The position numbers and the translations under genes are program-made. The notes under the pieces were generated by a model, which worked only from the letters and a program-made list of their open reading frames with translations, was not told the origin of the DNA and did no database searches. A stretch of DNA of 64,000 nt from Turbatrix aceti (taxonomy: Eukaryota > Nematoda > Chromadorea > Rhabditida > Panagrolaimidae): positions 6,823,725 to 6,887,724 of the forward strand of contig OZ017769.1 in assembly GCA_963969345.1 (NCBI GenBank). The letters are read 5' to 3'. Of the stretch, positions 15,001 through 30,500 are shown piece after piece. Position 1 is the first letter of the stretch, and each line of letters opens with the position of its first letter.

Positions 15001-18000
15001 GCGCCAGGCTGTCTCTGATCTTGCATCCAAATTGCAAGACGACATTGCCAACCAAGACAGCCTCCTTGATGACCAAAATGCCATCATCGATGAAGTCAAC
15101 AAGGCCGGAAACGAAGCCGCTGCTATCCAGCAGTCAGATGCCGACGACGAAACAAAGCGTGCCAAGTTAGCAGAGATCCAGGACAATCTTGATCGCCTCA
15201 AGGATCGTGTAGGCCAAGTCGAACAGCAGGCGGCCGCCAAGCCAGATTCCCTTGTCGCACCAGCCGAGTCCTTCAACCTACCACTCGTTGCTCAAAACAT
15301 CGACTCTATTGCACAGCTTATTGGCCAACAAGAAAAAGCCGCTACCGACGCACTTGCTCTCGCCGGAGTCAAGTCTGACATCGACCGTAACATCCATGCG
15401 CTGCGTGACAATGCTGAAAAGGCAGAACGTATCGACAACGATCCCGACGTAAACGAACAAGATTTACGCCAAGCTGCCCAAGACATTTCCAGCGCAGTGC
15501 CTCAGCTTGTTGCCAACATTGACGACTTGTTGAACCGTGCTGACCAGCTGCCCGAAGGCGACAATGTCCGCAACGCAGCAGTCAACGACGTTGCTCCACT
15601 TCGCGAGCGACTCGACGCTACGGGCCGCAGCCTTGGTGATCGTGCGGACGCTGTTCGTGACGTAAACGCACTGCTTGATGACATTTCCAACGATCTGGGT
15701 GCTCTCCAAGACTCACTCAATGCCATTAAGCCTGAAGCCGAAAACGCTCCTGCAGAGATTGCCGACATCAAGAGTAACAACGATTTGATCGGTCTACGCT
15801 TGGCTGAAGTCGAGCCTCAACTCGAAAACGTCAAACCCATTGTCGCGCCATCCAAACGCCTCGCCGCCTTGCTTGATGCCCAGCGTGCACTCGATGGCAA
15901 CGCTGATGCACTGTCCGATGCTGCTAACCGTGAAGCCAAGCAACGCGCCGACGTTGACGCCTTCAACACCGTGCTCAACGATGCCGCAAATGCCGTGGCT
16001 AACGCTGAAAACGCAGTCGACAGCGCAGCACCTACGCCAAGCGCCCTCGAGCTTCTCGCCAGTGACACACTGCCTCCTGTCAACGAGGTGGTCGATCGTC
16101 TCACAGCGGCAGAGCCTCCTAACGCCGACCTAGCTTCGGCCAAAAAAGACGTCGTCAAACGCGCCAAGGCAGTCAACGACAAACTACGCGACAAGCTGGC
16201 CAACGCTCGCGAACAGGCTGCTCTCACAGTCGACATCGGACGCGCTCTCGACAACCTTGGTGCTGAAACGCAAGATCTCTCAGACCACTACGCCGATGGC
16301 AAACAGCAACCGCTTGCGCAGGCAATCGATGACCGCGACGCACTTTCCCGCGTTACGGAGCGTCTTGCACCGCTCGAAATTGACCGCATCGAAGACAAGC
16401 CGACTCGTGATCAGCTGGCAGCCAAGGCAGAGAACGTGCGACACGCCGTTGCAGAATTGGCCCCACTTCTCGCTAACGACATTCAGCGCGAAGAACGCAT
16501 CGTCCAAGATGCCCGCGACGCAGATGCTCGAGTCAACACACTCGCAGACGCTATCGCATCGGCCGTACCACCATTTGACGCAGTCACTGACTCTGTCCAC
16601 GACGTCCGCAACGGTGTCGCCCCCATTGACGACGAACTTGCAACACCCCTTCAGTACGTTGCCCATGGTCGCGATCCTGGTGCACTGACAAAGCGTGTCG
16701 ACGATTTGGCCGCTCAGCTCGCCGACAAGAAGCGAGCCGCAGAAGCCCGCCAAAAGATCGACTCTGTCCAAGCAGAACTCCCTGCTATCCGCGTTGAATT
16801 GGAGCAAGCAGCCAAGTCTTACACCGACGAGCTGCCTACGGAAGTACAAGACCAAGAACAAGTTCTCAAAAACCTTGAAGAGCAGAACAACCGCCTCAAC
16901 AGCCTCCTTGACAGCCTACCAGAAGGACCGGAACGCGATGCCATCCGTCAAGAAAACCAATCGCAATTGGATAAACTCGGGGACCTCATTGGCAAACTGC
17001 GAGATTCGGTTGGTCAAAAGGTGGCAGCCATCGCCGCCTTGCTCGCGTCCAAGAAGAGTGCGAACCACGAACTCGACGCAGTCAACGGCGATATTGACCG
17101 TCTCGATCAAAATGTTGATCCAGCTGCACCACCGCAGGCACTCAAAGACCGCCTTGACGAACTTGCACAAGCCGAAGCCCGAATCGCTGCCATCCGCGAC
17201 AAGCTCAACGACGATGTTTCGCACGTTGACTCGGCACTACTCGATGACAAGCAACGAGGCGAAATCGACGATCTCCATCGCATCCTTGACGCTGCCACCG
17301 ATCGCATAAACAAGACTCGTGCCACTCTCGACGACGCTCTCAACGCAGCACAGGCCGCACAACAACGCAACGCTGCTGCCAACCAGAGCCAGAAAGATCT
17401 CGCTGATGCACTTGCCGCAGCACAAACAGCCATCCAAGATCCGGCGTCGATTATTTCAACTTACGACAAGGTTGAAGACCGTCTTGCCAAGGCTATTACC
17501 GATGCGCGTGCAGTCGTCGACGAAGCCAATACTGCTAATGACAGCCCAGTCGCCGAACGATTCGCTCAGCTTCTGCCTGATGCTGAAGGCGCTGACAACG
17601 AGCTCAAGCGTCGCATCGATGCGTACAAAGAGTTCATTGAACAACGTGACACTCTCAACGCAGGAATCGATACAGCGCGTAACCTCGTCGACGAGGCCAA
17701 CACCGACGCTCCTCTTCGTCCCCTGTCAGACGCTGTACAACAGCTTGAACAGCTCAAGTCAGCATCCGATACGCTGGAAAGCCACAAGCCACGCCTAGAC
17801 ACTATCGAACGCCTGTCTGAAGAACTACATCCCTGTGAAAATGTCTACTCTGACGTTCGTTTCGCGGAAACCGACTGGGATGAGGTGCATGACGGCCTTG
17901 AGCAGCTATTGACCGACATCGACAACGAAACTGTGCAAGAACAAACGCTACAAGACGGCATCAAGCAAGTCATTGATGAGGCCAATCGTCTCGCTGACGA

Positions 18001-21000
18001 GGTCCCGAACGCTTCGAATGTCGATGAAGTCGTTGACCGTGCACTCCCCTCACTGCAAAGCGAACTCAACCGCCTTGCAGAGGCAGACGCACAGGCACGC
18101 CAAAAGCGTCACCGTGTAGAACGTGCCAACGACCTTGACGAAGCGAAAGCAGCGGTCAACAAGTTGTCGGATGCTGCAAACAAACGCCAAGACGATCTCC
18201 GACAAGAAGCAATCAACGCCGGCGTTGCCGCTGTTGCTGCTCTTACTTCAGCGCCTGTTGAGAGTCTCGAGCCTCAAGTCCTTGAAACCATCGCTTTGCA
18301 ACTCGCGCAACTTCCGCCTGAAGATCCTGCAGTTGTTGCTGCGAAAGAACAAATTGCCAAAGCCAAGGCCGAGAAAGACGCTCGTGATGCCCTCGACAAC
18401 AAGCTGCAGAACGAGATTGCTGATACCATCCAGAGCCTCAATGACGTCCAACAGGGCGTTGTAGCACCTGAAGGCGAAGAAGATCCGTCCAAGAGAAAGC
18501 GTAAGAAGTCCAAGGGCGCAAAACCGCTAGCAATCGTTGGCAACAACCGCGACGAACAGATTGACAACGCTGAGAAGGCACTCGCCGCTATCAACAATGA
18601 CATTCTGCCTCGTCTTGAAGACATCAAACAACAAGCGCTTGATGGCAATCTTCCTACTGATGCCGTTGATGCGCAGACCAAGGCTGCCACTGATCTCGCA
18701 GACAAGCTTGGAAAAGAACTCGAAGCCAAACTCGCTGAACGTGATGAAGCCGCTGCTGTGCAAGGTGACGTTCAAAACCTCAACGGTGCCATCGCTAACG
18801 CTCAGGATGTAGCCAGCGATCAAGCGTTACCACAAAGTGTTGACGAAGGCCAACCCATTGTCGACGCTCTGCGTAAGGCAATCGGCGACATCGAAGGCGC
18901 TCTCACTCGTATCAATGAGCGTGATGTGCCGGAAGACGACGAAAACCGACCTACTGTTGACGCTGCTCGCGATGCAGCCCAAAAGGCACTCGACACTCTC
19001 GGAAACAAGCAAGCCGCTGTCTCGCAACACCTCGATGCGCTTGCCGACTTCACGAAAAAGGCCGACGATGCCAAGAACACAGTCGACGCGCTTGCTGATA
19101 CCGTACAGGCATTAGTCGACGATTTTGCTGCTGGAGACAAAAAGCCACTCACTGATGGCAAGGACGCACTACGTCGTGCGCAAGCACTCGACGCACGTGC
19201 CGATGCTGTTGCCCAAGACGTCAACAACCTGCCAGCATCGCCGCTCAACGATCCTTCTATCGTTGACGGTCTCAAGGATCGCGTCAACAACGCGCGCCAG
19301 GCTGTCTCTGATCTTGCATCCAAATTGCAAGACGACATTGCCAACCAAGACAGCCTCCTTGATGACCAAAATGCCATCATCGATGAAGTCAACAAGGCCG
19401 GAAACGAAGCCGCTGCTATCCAGCAGTCAGATGCCGACGACGAAACAAAGCGTGCCAAGTTAGCAGAGATCCAGGACAATCTTGATCGCCTCAAGGATCG
19501 TGTAGGCCAAGTCGAACAGCAGGCGGCCGCCAAGCCAGATTCCCTTGTCGCACCAGCCGAGTCCTTCAACCTACCACTCGTTGCTCAAAACATCGACTCT
19601 ATTGCACAGCTTATTGGCCAACAAGAAAAAGCCGCTACCGACGCACTTGCTCTCGCCGGAGTCAAGTCTGACATCGACCGTAACATCCATGCGCTGCGTG
19701 ACAATGCTGAAAAGGCAGAACGTATCGACAACGATCCCGACGTAAACGAACAAGATTTACGCCAAGCTGCCCAAGACATTTCCAGCGCAGTGCCTCAGCT
19801 TGTTGCCAACATTGACGACTTGTTGAACCGTGCTGACCAGCTGCCCGAAGGCGACAATGTCCGCAACGCAGCAGTCAACGACGTTGCTCCACTTCGCGAG
19901 CGACTCGACGCTACGGGCCGCAGCCTTGGTGATCGTGCGGACGCTGTTCGTGACGTAAACGCACTGCTTGATGACATTTCCAACGATCTGGGTGCTCTCC
20001 AAGACTCACTCAATGCCATTAAGCCTGAAGCCGAAAACGCTCCTGCAGAGATTGCCGACATCAAGAGTAACAACGATTTGATCGGTCTACGCTTGGCTGA
20101 AGTCGAGCCTCAACTCGAAAACGTCAAACCCATTGTCGCGCCATCCAAACGCCTCGCCGCCTTGCTTGATGCCCAGCGTGCACTCGATGGCAACGCTGAT
20201 GCACTGTCCGATGCTGCTAACCGTGAAGCCAAGCAACGCGCCGACGTTGACGCCTTCAACACCGTGCTCAACGATGCCGCAAATGCCGTGGCTAACGCTG
20301 AAAACGCAGTCGACAGCGCAGCACCTACGCCAAGCGCCCTCGAGCTTCTCGCCAGTGACACACTGCCTCCTGTCAACGAGGTGGTCGATCGTCTCACAGC
20401 GGCAGAGCCTCCTAACGCCGACCTAGCTTCGGCCAAAAAAGACGTCGTCAAACGCGCCAAGGCAGTCAACGACAAACTACGCGACAAGCTGGCCAACGCT
20501 CGCGAACAGGCTGCTCTCACAGTCGACATCGGACGCGCTCTCGACAACCTTGGTGCTGAAACGCAAGATCTCTCAGACCACTACGCCGATGGCAAACAGC
20601 AACCGCTTGCGCAGGCAATCGATGACCGCGACGCACTTTCCCGCGTTACGGAGCGTCTTGCACCGCTCGAAATTGACCGCATCGAAGACAAGCCGACTCG
20701 TGATCAGCTGGCAGCCAAGGCAGAGAACGTGCGACACGCCGTTGCAGAATTGGCCCCACTTCTCGCTAACGACATTCAGCGCGAAGAACGCATCGTCCAA
20801 GATGCCCGCGACGCAGATGCTCGAGTCAACACACTCGCAGACGCTATCGCATCGGCCGTACCACCATTTGACGCAGTCACTGACTCTGTCCACGACGTCC
20901 GCAACGGTGTCGCCCCCATTGACGACGAACTTGCAACACCCCTTCAGTACGTTGCCCATGGTCGCGATCCTGGTGCACTGACAAAGCGTGTCGACGATTT

Positions 21001-22592
21001 GGCCGCTCAGCTCGCCGACAAGAAGCGAGCCGCAGAAGCCCGCCAAAAGATCGACTCTGTCCAAGCAGAACTCCCTGCTATCCGCGTTGAATTGGAGCAA
21101 GCAGCCAAGTCTTACACCGACGAGCTGCCTACGGAAGTACAAGACCAAGAACAAGTTCTCAAAAACCTTGAAGAGCAGAACAACCGCCTCAACAGCCTCC
21201 TTGACAGCCTACCAGAAGGACCGGAACGCGATGCCATCCGTCAAGAAAACCAATCGCAATTGGATAAACTCGGGGACCTCATTGGCAAACTGCGAGATTC
21301 GGTTGGTCAAAAGGTGGCAGCCATCGCCGCCTTGCTCGCGTCCAAGAAGAGTGCGAACCACGAACTCGACGCAGTCAACGGCGATATTGACCGTCTCGAT
21401 CAAAATGTTGATCCAGCTGCACCACCGCAGGCACTCAAAGACCGCCTTGACGAACTTGCACAAGCCGAAGCCCGAATCGCTGCCATCCGCGACAAGCTCA
21501 ACGACGATGTTTCGCACGTTGACTCGGCACTACTCGATGACAAGCAACGAGGCGAAATCGACGATCTCCATCGCATCCTTGACGCTGCCACCGATCGCAT
21601 AAACAAGACTCGTGCCACTCTCGACGACGCTCTCAACGCAGCACAGGCCGCACAACAACGCAACGCTGCTGCCAACCAGAGCCAGAAAGATCTCGCTGAT
21701 GCACTTGCCGCAGCACAAACAGCCATCCAAGATCCGGCGTCGATTATTTCAACTTACGACAAGGTTGAAGACCGTCTTGCCAAGGCTATTACCGATGCGC
21801 GTGCAGTCGTCGACGAAGCCAATACTGCTAATGACAGCCCAGTCGCCGAACGATTCGCTCAGCTTCTGCCTGATGCTGAAGGCGCTGACAACGAGCTCAA
21901 GCGTCGCATCGATGCGTACAAAGAGTTCATTGAACAACGTGACACTCTCAACGCAGGAATCGATACAGCGCGTAACCTCGTCGACGAGGCCAACACCGAC
22001 GCTCCTCTTCGTCCCCTGTCAGACGCTGTACAACAGCTTGAACAGCTCAAGTCAGCATCCGATACGCTGGAAAGCCACAAGCCACGCCTAGACACTATCG
22101 AACGCCTGTCTGAAGAACTACATCCCTGTGAAAATGTCTACTCTGACGTTCGTTTCGCGGAAACCGACTGGGATGAGGTGCATGACGGCCTTGAGCAGCT
22201 ATTGACCGACATCGACAACGAAACTGTGCAAGAACAAACGCTACAAGACGGCATCAAGCAAGTCATTGATGAGGCCAATCGTCTCGCTGACGAGGTCCCG
22301 AACGCTTCGAATGTCGATGAAGTCGTTGACCGTGCACTCCCCTCACTGCAAAGCGAACTCAACCGCCTTGCAGAGGCAGACGCACAGGCACGCCAAAAGC
22401 GTCACCGTGTAGAACGTGCCAACGACCTTGACGAAGCGAAAGCAGCGGTCAACAAGTTGTCGGATGCTGCAAACAAACGCCAAGACGATCTCCGACAAGA
22501 AGCAATCAACGCCGGCGTTGCCGCTGTTGCTGCTCTTACTTCAGCGCCTGTTGAGAGTCTCGAGCCTCAAGTCCTTGAAACCATCGCTTTGC
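1..22592 (+). repeat. Tandem array of a 4293-bp coding repeat (about 5.3 copies)
   Basis: The sequence repeats with a period of exactly 4293 bp, which is 1431 codons, so every copy stays in frame. Equivalent points fall at 711, 5004, 9297, 13590, 17883 and 22176. Translations in all frames are the same from copy to copy and spot-checked DNA is identical, including synonymous positions. The array is cut by the left edge of the window and by the gap at 22593, so the real copy number is unknown. C. elegans ANC-1 is known to carry long, almost DNA-identical tandem repeats (about 903 residues); this unit is longer. Recent homogenisation or assembly duplication could both give this identity. Confidence 0.97.
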
Positions 22593-23952
22593 NNNNNNNN
22601 NNNNNNNNNNNNNNNNNNNNNNNNNNNNNNNNNNNNNNNNNNNNNNNNNNNNNNNNNNNNNNNNNNNNNNNNNNNNNNNNNNNNNNNNNNNNNNNNNNNN
22701 NNNNNNNNNNNNNNNNNNNNNNNNNNNNNNNNNNNNNNNNNNNNNNNNNNNNNNNNNNNNNNNNNNNNNNNNNNNNNNNNNNNNNNNNNNNNTCAAGGTG
22801 CGTGAAGCTGCTTCAAACAGCTTTGATAATGCCCGACGTGCCCTTGATGACGTCACAAACAAGAAAGACCTTCGTCCTTTGCCCGTAGCAGAACCTGAAT
22901 ACGAAACACTGAAGTCACTCTACGAACAATTGCTGAAAACTGCTGATATCGACAGAGCAGTGGAGCTCCAAGAACAACTACCAAATCTAGATTCCCCTGC
23001 CACAGATCTCCGTTATCTCGAAGTTGACAAAGAAGAAGTGGAAGACGCCTACGCCCTTATTCTCGGCAACATCTCAAATGAAATCAACCAAGAGAAATCG
23101 TTCATTGCTCACGCCAACAGTATCACCGACCATTTAGACAGAATCGACATCATCGTAACCGACGCTGCAGAATCCCGACGCCTTGAGGATTTGATTGTAA
23201 GTTTGAATTTTACGAAGCCGCGTTTAACCTCAGTGTTTCAGCCTCTGAATCAAGATCTCGACAGCCTCAAAGCGAGCATCGACGCGCTCAACACCAATCT
23301 CGAAAAAGCGCGAGCGAGTCGCACTTTTGTTGCCGTCGGCGACTACAACATCTTCGACGACGTCAACAGTGTCCTGGACAACGTCGAAGAAAAGATTCGA
23401 ACTGCCATCCAGAACTCCCAGCAACCAGACATTCTCCTCAACGACCAGCCTCATCCCGACTACGACGCCTTAGCTGAAATCATTGCCCGCGCGTACCCTG
23501 ATCGTAACCCACGTGACGTATTGCGCGAGCATGGATTCGAAAATTACGTACCCGAAGATTACCACAGCGACGTAAGCAGTGTGCGCAGTGATTTCGATGG
23601 AGCAGATGTCGAATCGCTGCGTTCATCTCGCTTCACTGATGACGACTTTTTGCTCCAAGCTGTGCCAGACAACGCAGAAAGTCCCGAAACAAGAGCACAC
23701 TTCCTTCGCCAACGCTCTCGTTGGCGTCGCATCCTGCGAACGGCACTGCCCCTTCAGGTACCCACTTTTGATTTTATTTTTGCATTAAAAAACTCATACA
23801 TGAATTATTTTCAGATAATGATTGCACTCTTGCTCGGAGCCGCGTGCTTGGTTCCGCACTGCGACGACGAGTACTGTTGTCAACTTCTGAACAACTTTGC
23901 CCGTAGTTTCCAGCCGAACTTAGATTTCCCCCAAGGCCCCCCTCCCATTTGA
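1..23952 (+). CDS. anc-1: ANC-1-like giant KASH (nesprin-family) protein, 3' part
   Basis: This is an outer-nuclear-membrane KASH protein that links the nuclear envelope to actin through SUN partners. The frame is open from base 2 to the gap at 22593 with no intron. After the gap the exons are about 22793-23196, 23242-23757 and 23815-23952. The two introns (45 and 57 nt) are GT-AG, stop-free and multiples of three. The body is hydrophilic, Ala/Asp/Leu-rich, predicted coiled coil in 1431-residue tandem repeats, each with one basic patch (KRKRKKSKGAKP). The C-terminus is a clear KASH domain: RRILRTALPLQ, a hydrophobic helix (IMIALLLGAACLVP), then a luminal tail with NNFARSF ending in GPPPI. A Cys sits at the 24th residue from the end, where the SYNE1 disulphide Cys lies. 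The N-terminus, where this family carries calponin-homology domains, is outside the window. Frame across the gap is unknown. The KASH identification is firm; orthology to C. elegans ANC-1 is inferred from the repeat architecture. Confidence 0.93.
22593..22792. other. Assembly gap (200 N)
   Basis: There are exactly 200 N, a typical fixed-length scaffold gap, placed where the repeat array gives way to the unique 3' end of anc-1. The array probably could not be closed by the assembler. Missing length and frame are undefined. Confidence 0.99.
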
Positions 23953-25396
23953 TCTCCTTTTCCCCTCCGACCCCCCTTCACCTGTGAATTCGATTCCCTG
24001 TGCGAATTTTTTTATTGTTTCTTTTTTTAGGATACGAACTTTTTTTGCATTGTTATAGAGCGATTGTAGACTATGATTTGTTGCCTACGAGTTTCCTGCC
24101 AAAGTCTCAGCCGCTGTTTCGCGGTGCACTTCTGAAGCGGTGTCTACTGTTGGCACTGAAGATACTGTATCAGCCACTACAAGTATCAACTCACTCGACT
24201 AAAGCGGAAGAATTGAAATAGACACTCCACTCCGTTACTGCTACTGCACCGTCAGCCCACTCAGCCACATTTACCATCTAGTTGCCGTTGTCGTATGCCG
24301 CAACGTGTTTGAAACTATTACGCTTCTTCATCCATCCGTGTACATTTACATCAACCAACGATCACTGCCACAGTGGACATCTGCCAAAGTTGAAGCATCG
24401 CCCCGAGCAGCAGGCACCCAGGACTTTCTTCATTTACTTTTAAAAATTGTACGGTTCTCTCGCTCTATTTTTTTGACTTCATAATTTTGTTGTAAATGAT
24501 TATAAATTTTTGCCGTTTGAAATTGTGTATGTGCAACGGGGTTAAGATTGGCAAGCAAAAAAGCGTAAAAGGTTGTCCTTTTTTGCTTGCGGACTGGAAC
24601 CATTGATTCCATTGGATCGATGGAAGTGTGGCATCAATCGTTCCTCCCAACGACATGTCGTACGACAATGAATACGAAAAAAATCAAGACATCGAATACA
24701 ATAAGCACAAGAAACACGCGCCCGATTCAACAACAAAAAAACATTATGTAAGTGAAACGTTTTTTAAAATTTATTTAACGGTTTCAAAATGAAAAAAAAA
24801 TGATTGCTTACTATGAAAAAAAATGTGGATGAAAAATTTGGAATTCCAAATTTCAGCAAAGGAATGGAGTCGACAGTGCAAAAAACGACTGTAAAATTAG
24901 GCAAAAGTTTCAAAAGCATCAACAATTTCAAAAACAGGGACCATAATATTGGCGATGAACGGGATAAATGTGTTAGAATTAAGATTACCGGAAAAATAAA
25001 TCGATGAAACGAAAAAACGCAGGACAAAAAAAACAGAGAAGTGAAGGCACAACAAACGCCGAACGCAGAAAAATAAGGTGGCCGAAAAACATGGCCAGTC
25101 GCGCGCCTTTTTTACCATTGATTGAATGAGACCCCGAGAGGTTGATCTTCATGCATGGCGTGCCCTGTAAGACGAGGTGTTTCGCAACAAATAATTCAAA
25201 AACCGTATTTTAATTTCGTCGAATGCAACAATTTCAAAATCATGGACCAAGAAAAACACACATGGATTTAGGAATCTTATTTATCTCAAAACGAAATTCA
25301 TGCGACAAACGTAAGAAAATATAATATCGAATATTTTGGCGATAAATGGGTTACAATAAGGCATCAAATAACGGGTAAGTATTTGAATTTGAGTCG
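23953..25396. other. Convergent intergenic region, anc-1 / pcyt-2
   Basis: This AT-rich stretch lies between two converging 3' ends. I see no gene. It contains a perfect 20-bp palindrome at 24834-24853 centred on an EcoRI-like GAATTC. Two loosely similar stretches (about 24915-24995 and 25230-25380) share 'gcaacaatttcaaaa', 'ggacca' and 'ttggcgat' words. This may be a degenerate dispersed repeat. Confidence 0.5.
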
Positions 25397-27118
<1,722 letters not shown>

Positions 27119-27500
27119 CGTCGCTTCGCCACCGCCAACTCGATGATGCCGATGCCGCCGCCTGAAACGCTAACCAGTGTCACCCAACCTGCCGCAACCA
27201 CCCGCATGCATGCACGGAGGAGAGATCCATCGCCGCGACCACGCCATCCGCGGCGATGGATGGCGTGAGTGCGCGCTCGCTGACGACTGATAACGCGACC
27301 GCCACCAACCCACCCTGAGCCGTCTGCCCCGCTGACCAAGCTGATTGAGTCCTAGTTATTTGCACGCATCAATATGCGACGCCGACTGACACACAAACAA
27401 ACAAAGCAGAGGAAATGAAAGGAAAAAGAAATCGTACACACGACACGCAATAACGGTTTGTCACCCGTCGTCGTCGTCGTCGTCGTAGTCATCACCGCCG
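27119..27500. other. Spacer between iars-2 and pcyt-2
   Basis: This 382-bp same-strand spacer carries a (CGT)7 run at 27466-27486 near the iars-2 3' end. The pcyt-2 5' UTR acceptor (TTTCAG, AG at 27163-27162) could be a spliced-leader site. No gene is seen. Confidence 0.5.
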
Positions 27501-30500
27501 TCAATCAGCATGCTCTTTCCAGACACGAACTGCCTCATCGCAGCGTGAGCAAAGCACGGCTTCGGACGAGGCACGTGAGTGGCGGCGACACCGGGAACAG
27601 AAACTGCCGGGTGAGGGGATAAGAGATGCTTTCATTTCCTGTGGGCCTTCTTCGATCGGCGGAGGATCGACGCGGATGAAAGAGACCGACAGGATTTCAG
27701 TGAGGTCCGAGTTGAAGGATTCTGGAGAATTCGAATTGGCCGCCAGCAGATTTTCGTATTCCGCCGCTGATGCCGGGCTCAGAACCACTCCCTGCAAAAA
27801 CCAACAACATGAAAAACGAAGAACGAAGAACACGAACGTCTCAAATGTAAAACAAAAAAAACGTGAAACACCCCCACCCCCCGTGGTGTGAATCACAGCT
27901 ACAGAAACACAATCAATCCACCCACCTCCTTGGACGCGTCCTGCTTGCCTGCCTCATTGCATATCCTGGCTCGCAACGCGATGAGTTTCTCGACAAGGGC
28001 AACGTCTGCCTCGGAAACGTCATTCAAAATGGCCTCAGCAGCCACGTTAATCGGCCACGCGCCGGGCTGCAGACACTTGCCAGCGTGCTCGCTGAGCGTG
28101 GGATGATGCATAAAAAACTCGGTCGCGAGATGCGGAAGCAGAGGAGCCAGAAGCAGCGCCAGTCGCTCTCCGGCGTGCGATATGGTAAATAGGGCTGATT
28201 TTCGATCGTCGCTGTCCACCGGGTCGCAGTAGAGACGGTCTCGTACACAGTGCTGAAAAAAAAGAGGGGATTCAAATTGTCCCGGACCCTTGAAGCAGGT
28301 GGTGTACGTACCAGGTAGACGGAGCTCAGGGGGTTCGAGAGGAATTGGATGAACTCGTTCATGAATACTCGGAAGCGGAGGTCGGAGAGGTTCGCCTGGC
28401 TGCGGTCGGCGAAGGCGCGGACACGGCTGATGATGAACTGAAAGAGAGCATTAAGCATCCAATAAAAAACTGCGAGCCCCACCTTATCAATCAATCTCAG
28501 CTTCTTCGGAGACTCGCCGTCAAATTTGCTGCCCAGATTCCCAAGTTGAAATTTGAAACTGTTGCGAATGAGTTTGAGCTTGCCTTCGAGTTCGTCGAGC
28601 ACCTGGCGCCCGATTTTGACGTCGTTTGCGCCTTCGCTGCCGTACATGGCCACCCACAGCCTCAGGCCATCGGCGCCAAGGGGTTTTTGCTTCAGGTTGC
28701 CGTCCGTCACCTAAAAAACCCCCTCGAGTGTCAAAAAACTTGTACAAATCAAAAAAACTCACTGAAAATGGATCGAGCACGTTTCCGATGGATTTGGACA
28801 TCTTGCGGCCCTTGTCATCGATGGCGAATCCGTGAACGACGACCCTTCGGTACGGCAGAGTGGCCCTGGCGGCGACGCTGGTCAGCAGGAGCGATTGGAA
28901 CCATCCTCGGAATTGATCGACGCCCTCGACGACGACATCCGCGACTTGGTCGCCCTCGAGCGTGTGCCACGCCAGACCGCTGTCCATCCAGACGTCCATG
29001 ACGTCATTTCCCTTCTTCAGATTTCCAGTTTCGGTCGTTGAGGGCAATTTGAGGCTCGTAGACACCTCTTTGCCTGCCAGAAGTTCTTCGGTCGACGCCC
29101 GCCACCACCAATCGCTCGTGCCAGCGTTTTCGATGCCTTCTGCGACTCTGTGAATGAGCTGAGGACTGATAAAAGCCTGTTCGGTATCAGCATCGACGAG
29201 GGCTGGAATCGGGACACCCCAGACGCGCTGACGGGAAATGCACCAGGCCGGGCGATTTGTAAGCTGCGCGACCAGAGCCGCCCTCTGCCCGGGCTCCATT
29301 TCGATGGACGTGCGAACGAGGTTCGCAGCCTGCTCGCCGACCTTCGAGACGTCGACGAACCACTGCCTCGAGGCCCTGATGATGACCGGCTTCTTGGTTC
29401 GCCAGTCGTACGGGTAGGAATGCACGTAGCGGTGCGTGTGTACGACGTTCTTCCTGAGCAACTCGAGAGCGGCCTTGCTGCCGGCGTAGAGCACTTCTTT
29501 GCCTTCTAGGTCGTAGCCCATCTGCCGCGTGTATCTGCCTTCCTCGTCGACGAAGCATTCGACGTCTTCGTCTCTGGAGAGCGCGATCTGAAAAAAAATT
29601 TGTTACCACCGATTAAAAAATAGTTTTCATAGAAAATGCACAAAAACATCAAACGTAAGCAATTTCTAGCGTTCATGAATTCTGAACGAAAAATACTCAA
29701 AATTGATAAAAAATAGGGAATTTTAGCCAAAAAAGGTAAATTTTTTTCAAAAGAAACGCGACTTTTAAAAAAAATCGAATCCGACTCTCAACATCCAACT
29801 TTGAGTCGATGTCGACATTTTGACTCCCGAGTCGATTCTGTGATCAGAATCGGTGGAAAACCGGTGCCTACCTTATAGTCATCAAAGCCGTGCGCATAAC
29901 ACGAATGCACGAGACCGGTGCCAATGGTGTCAGAAACATGCCCCGCCTCAACCAGAGGCGATGCGATATTGTTGTACCAACAATGACGGTAGAAAGCCCC
30001 CTCCAAGGCCGACCCGTCCACGACAGCGTGCACCTTCAGCGGTCTGTTGATCGTCGCTGTCACCTGGGGCACCAAGTTCTGGGCTATGAGGTACATCTCG
30101 CGAACTGGAGATCTATCAAACGCGTATTTCGGCGCAAAAAATCACAGAAAACATACTTATTGTCCTCGAATTCGACAACTGCGTATCGTAGCTTCGGGGA
30201 GAAGGCAATGACGTCGTTGAGGGGCAGCGTCCATGGCGTGGTCGTCCAGACAAGGGCAAAGAAGTGAAGGGGCTTAGAAGATTCCTGTGCCACCGCCATG
30301 AGCCCGAGTTTGTCGGCATTCAGATTGATGAACTGAAAACGGAAGAAAGCCGCTGTCGATGCGTGTTTGTCGTTGTACTCCAACTCGGATTCTGCCAGTG
30401 CTGATTTTGAGCTGGGACTCCTGTAAAATCCAAGGCTCTCAAAAAACGATCCAAGCAAAAAAATGGGCCGTGGTGTGTCAAAAAAATTATCCAATTCGTG

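Noticed and set aside
65..22095. Many antisense and alternate-frame open frames of 60-249 codons repeated every 4293 bp
   Set aside because: They are shadows of the anc-1 repeat. They recur only because the unit recurs, have no domains, and overlap a strongly coding frame.
1..22592. Array considered as a satellite, CRISPR or transposon tandem
   Set aside because: The unit is 4293 bp, fully coding in one frame and followed by KASH exons; there are no spacers, terminal repeats or transposase.
29187..29609. 140-codon minus-strand frame within iars-2
   Set aside because: It lies over iars-2 exon 4 in another frame; the IARS2 frame carries all the family motifs.
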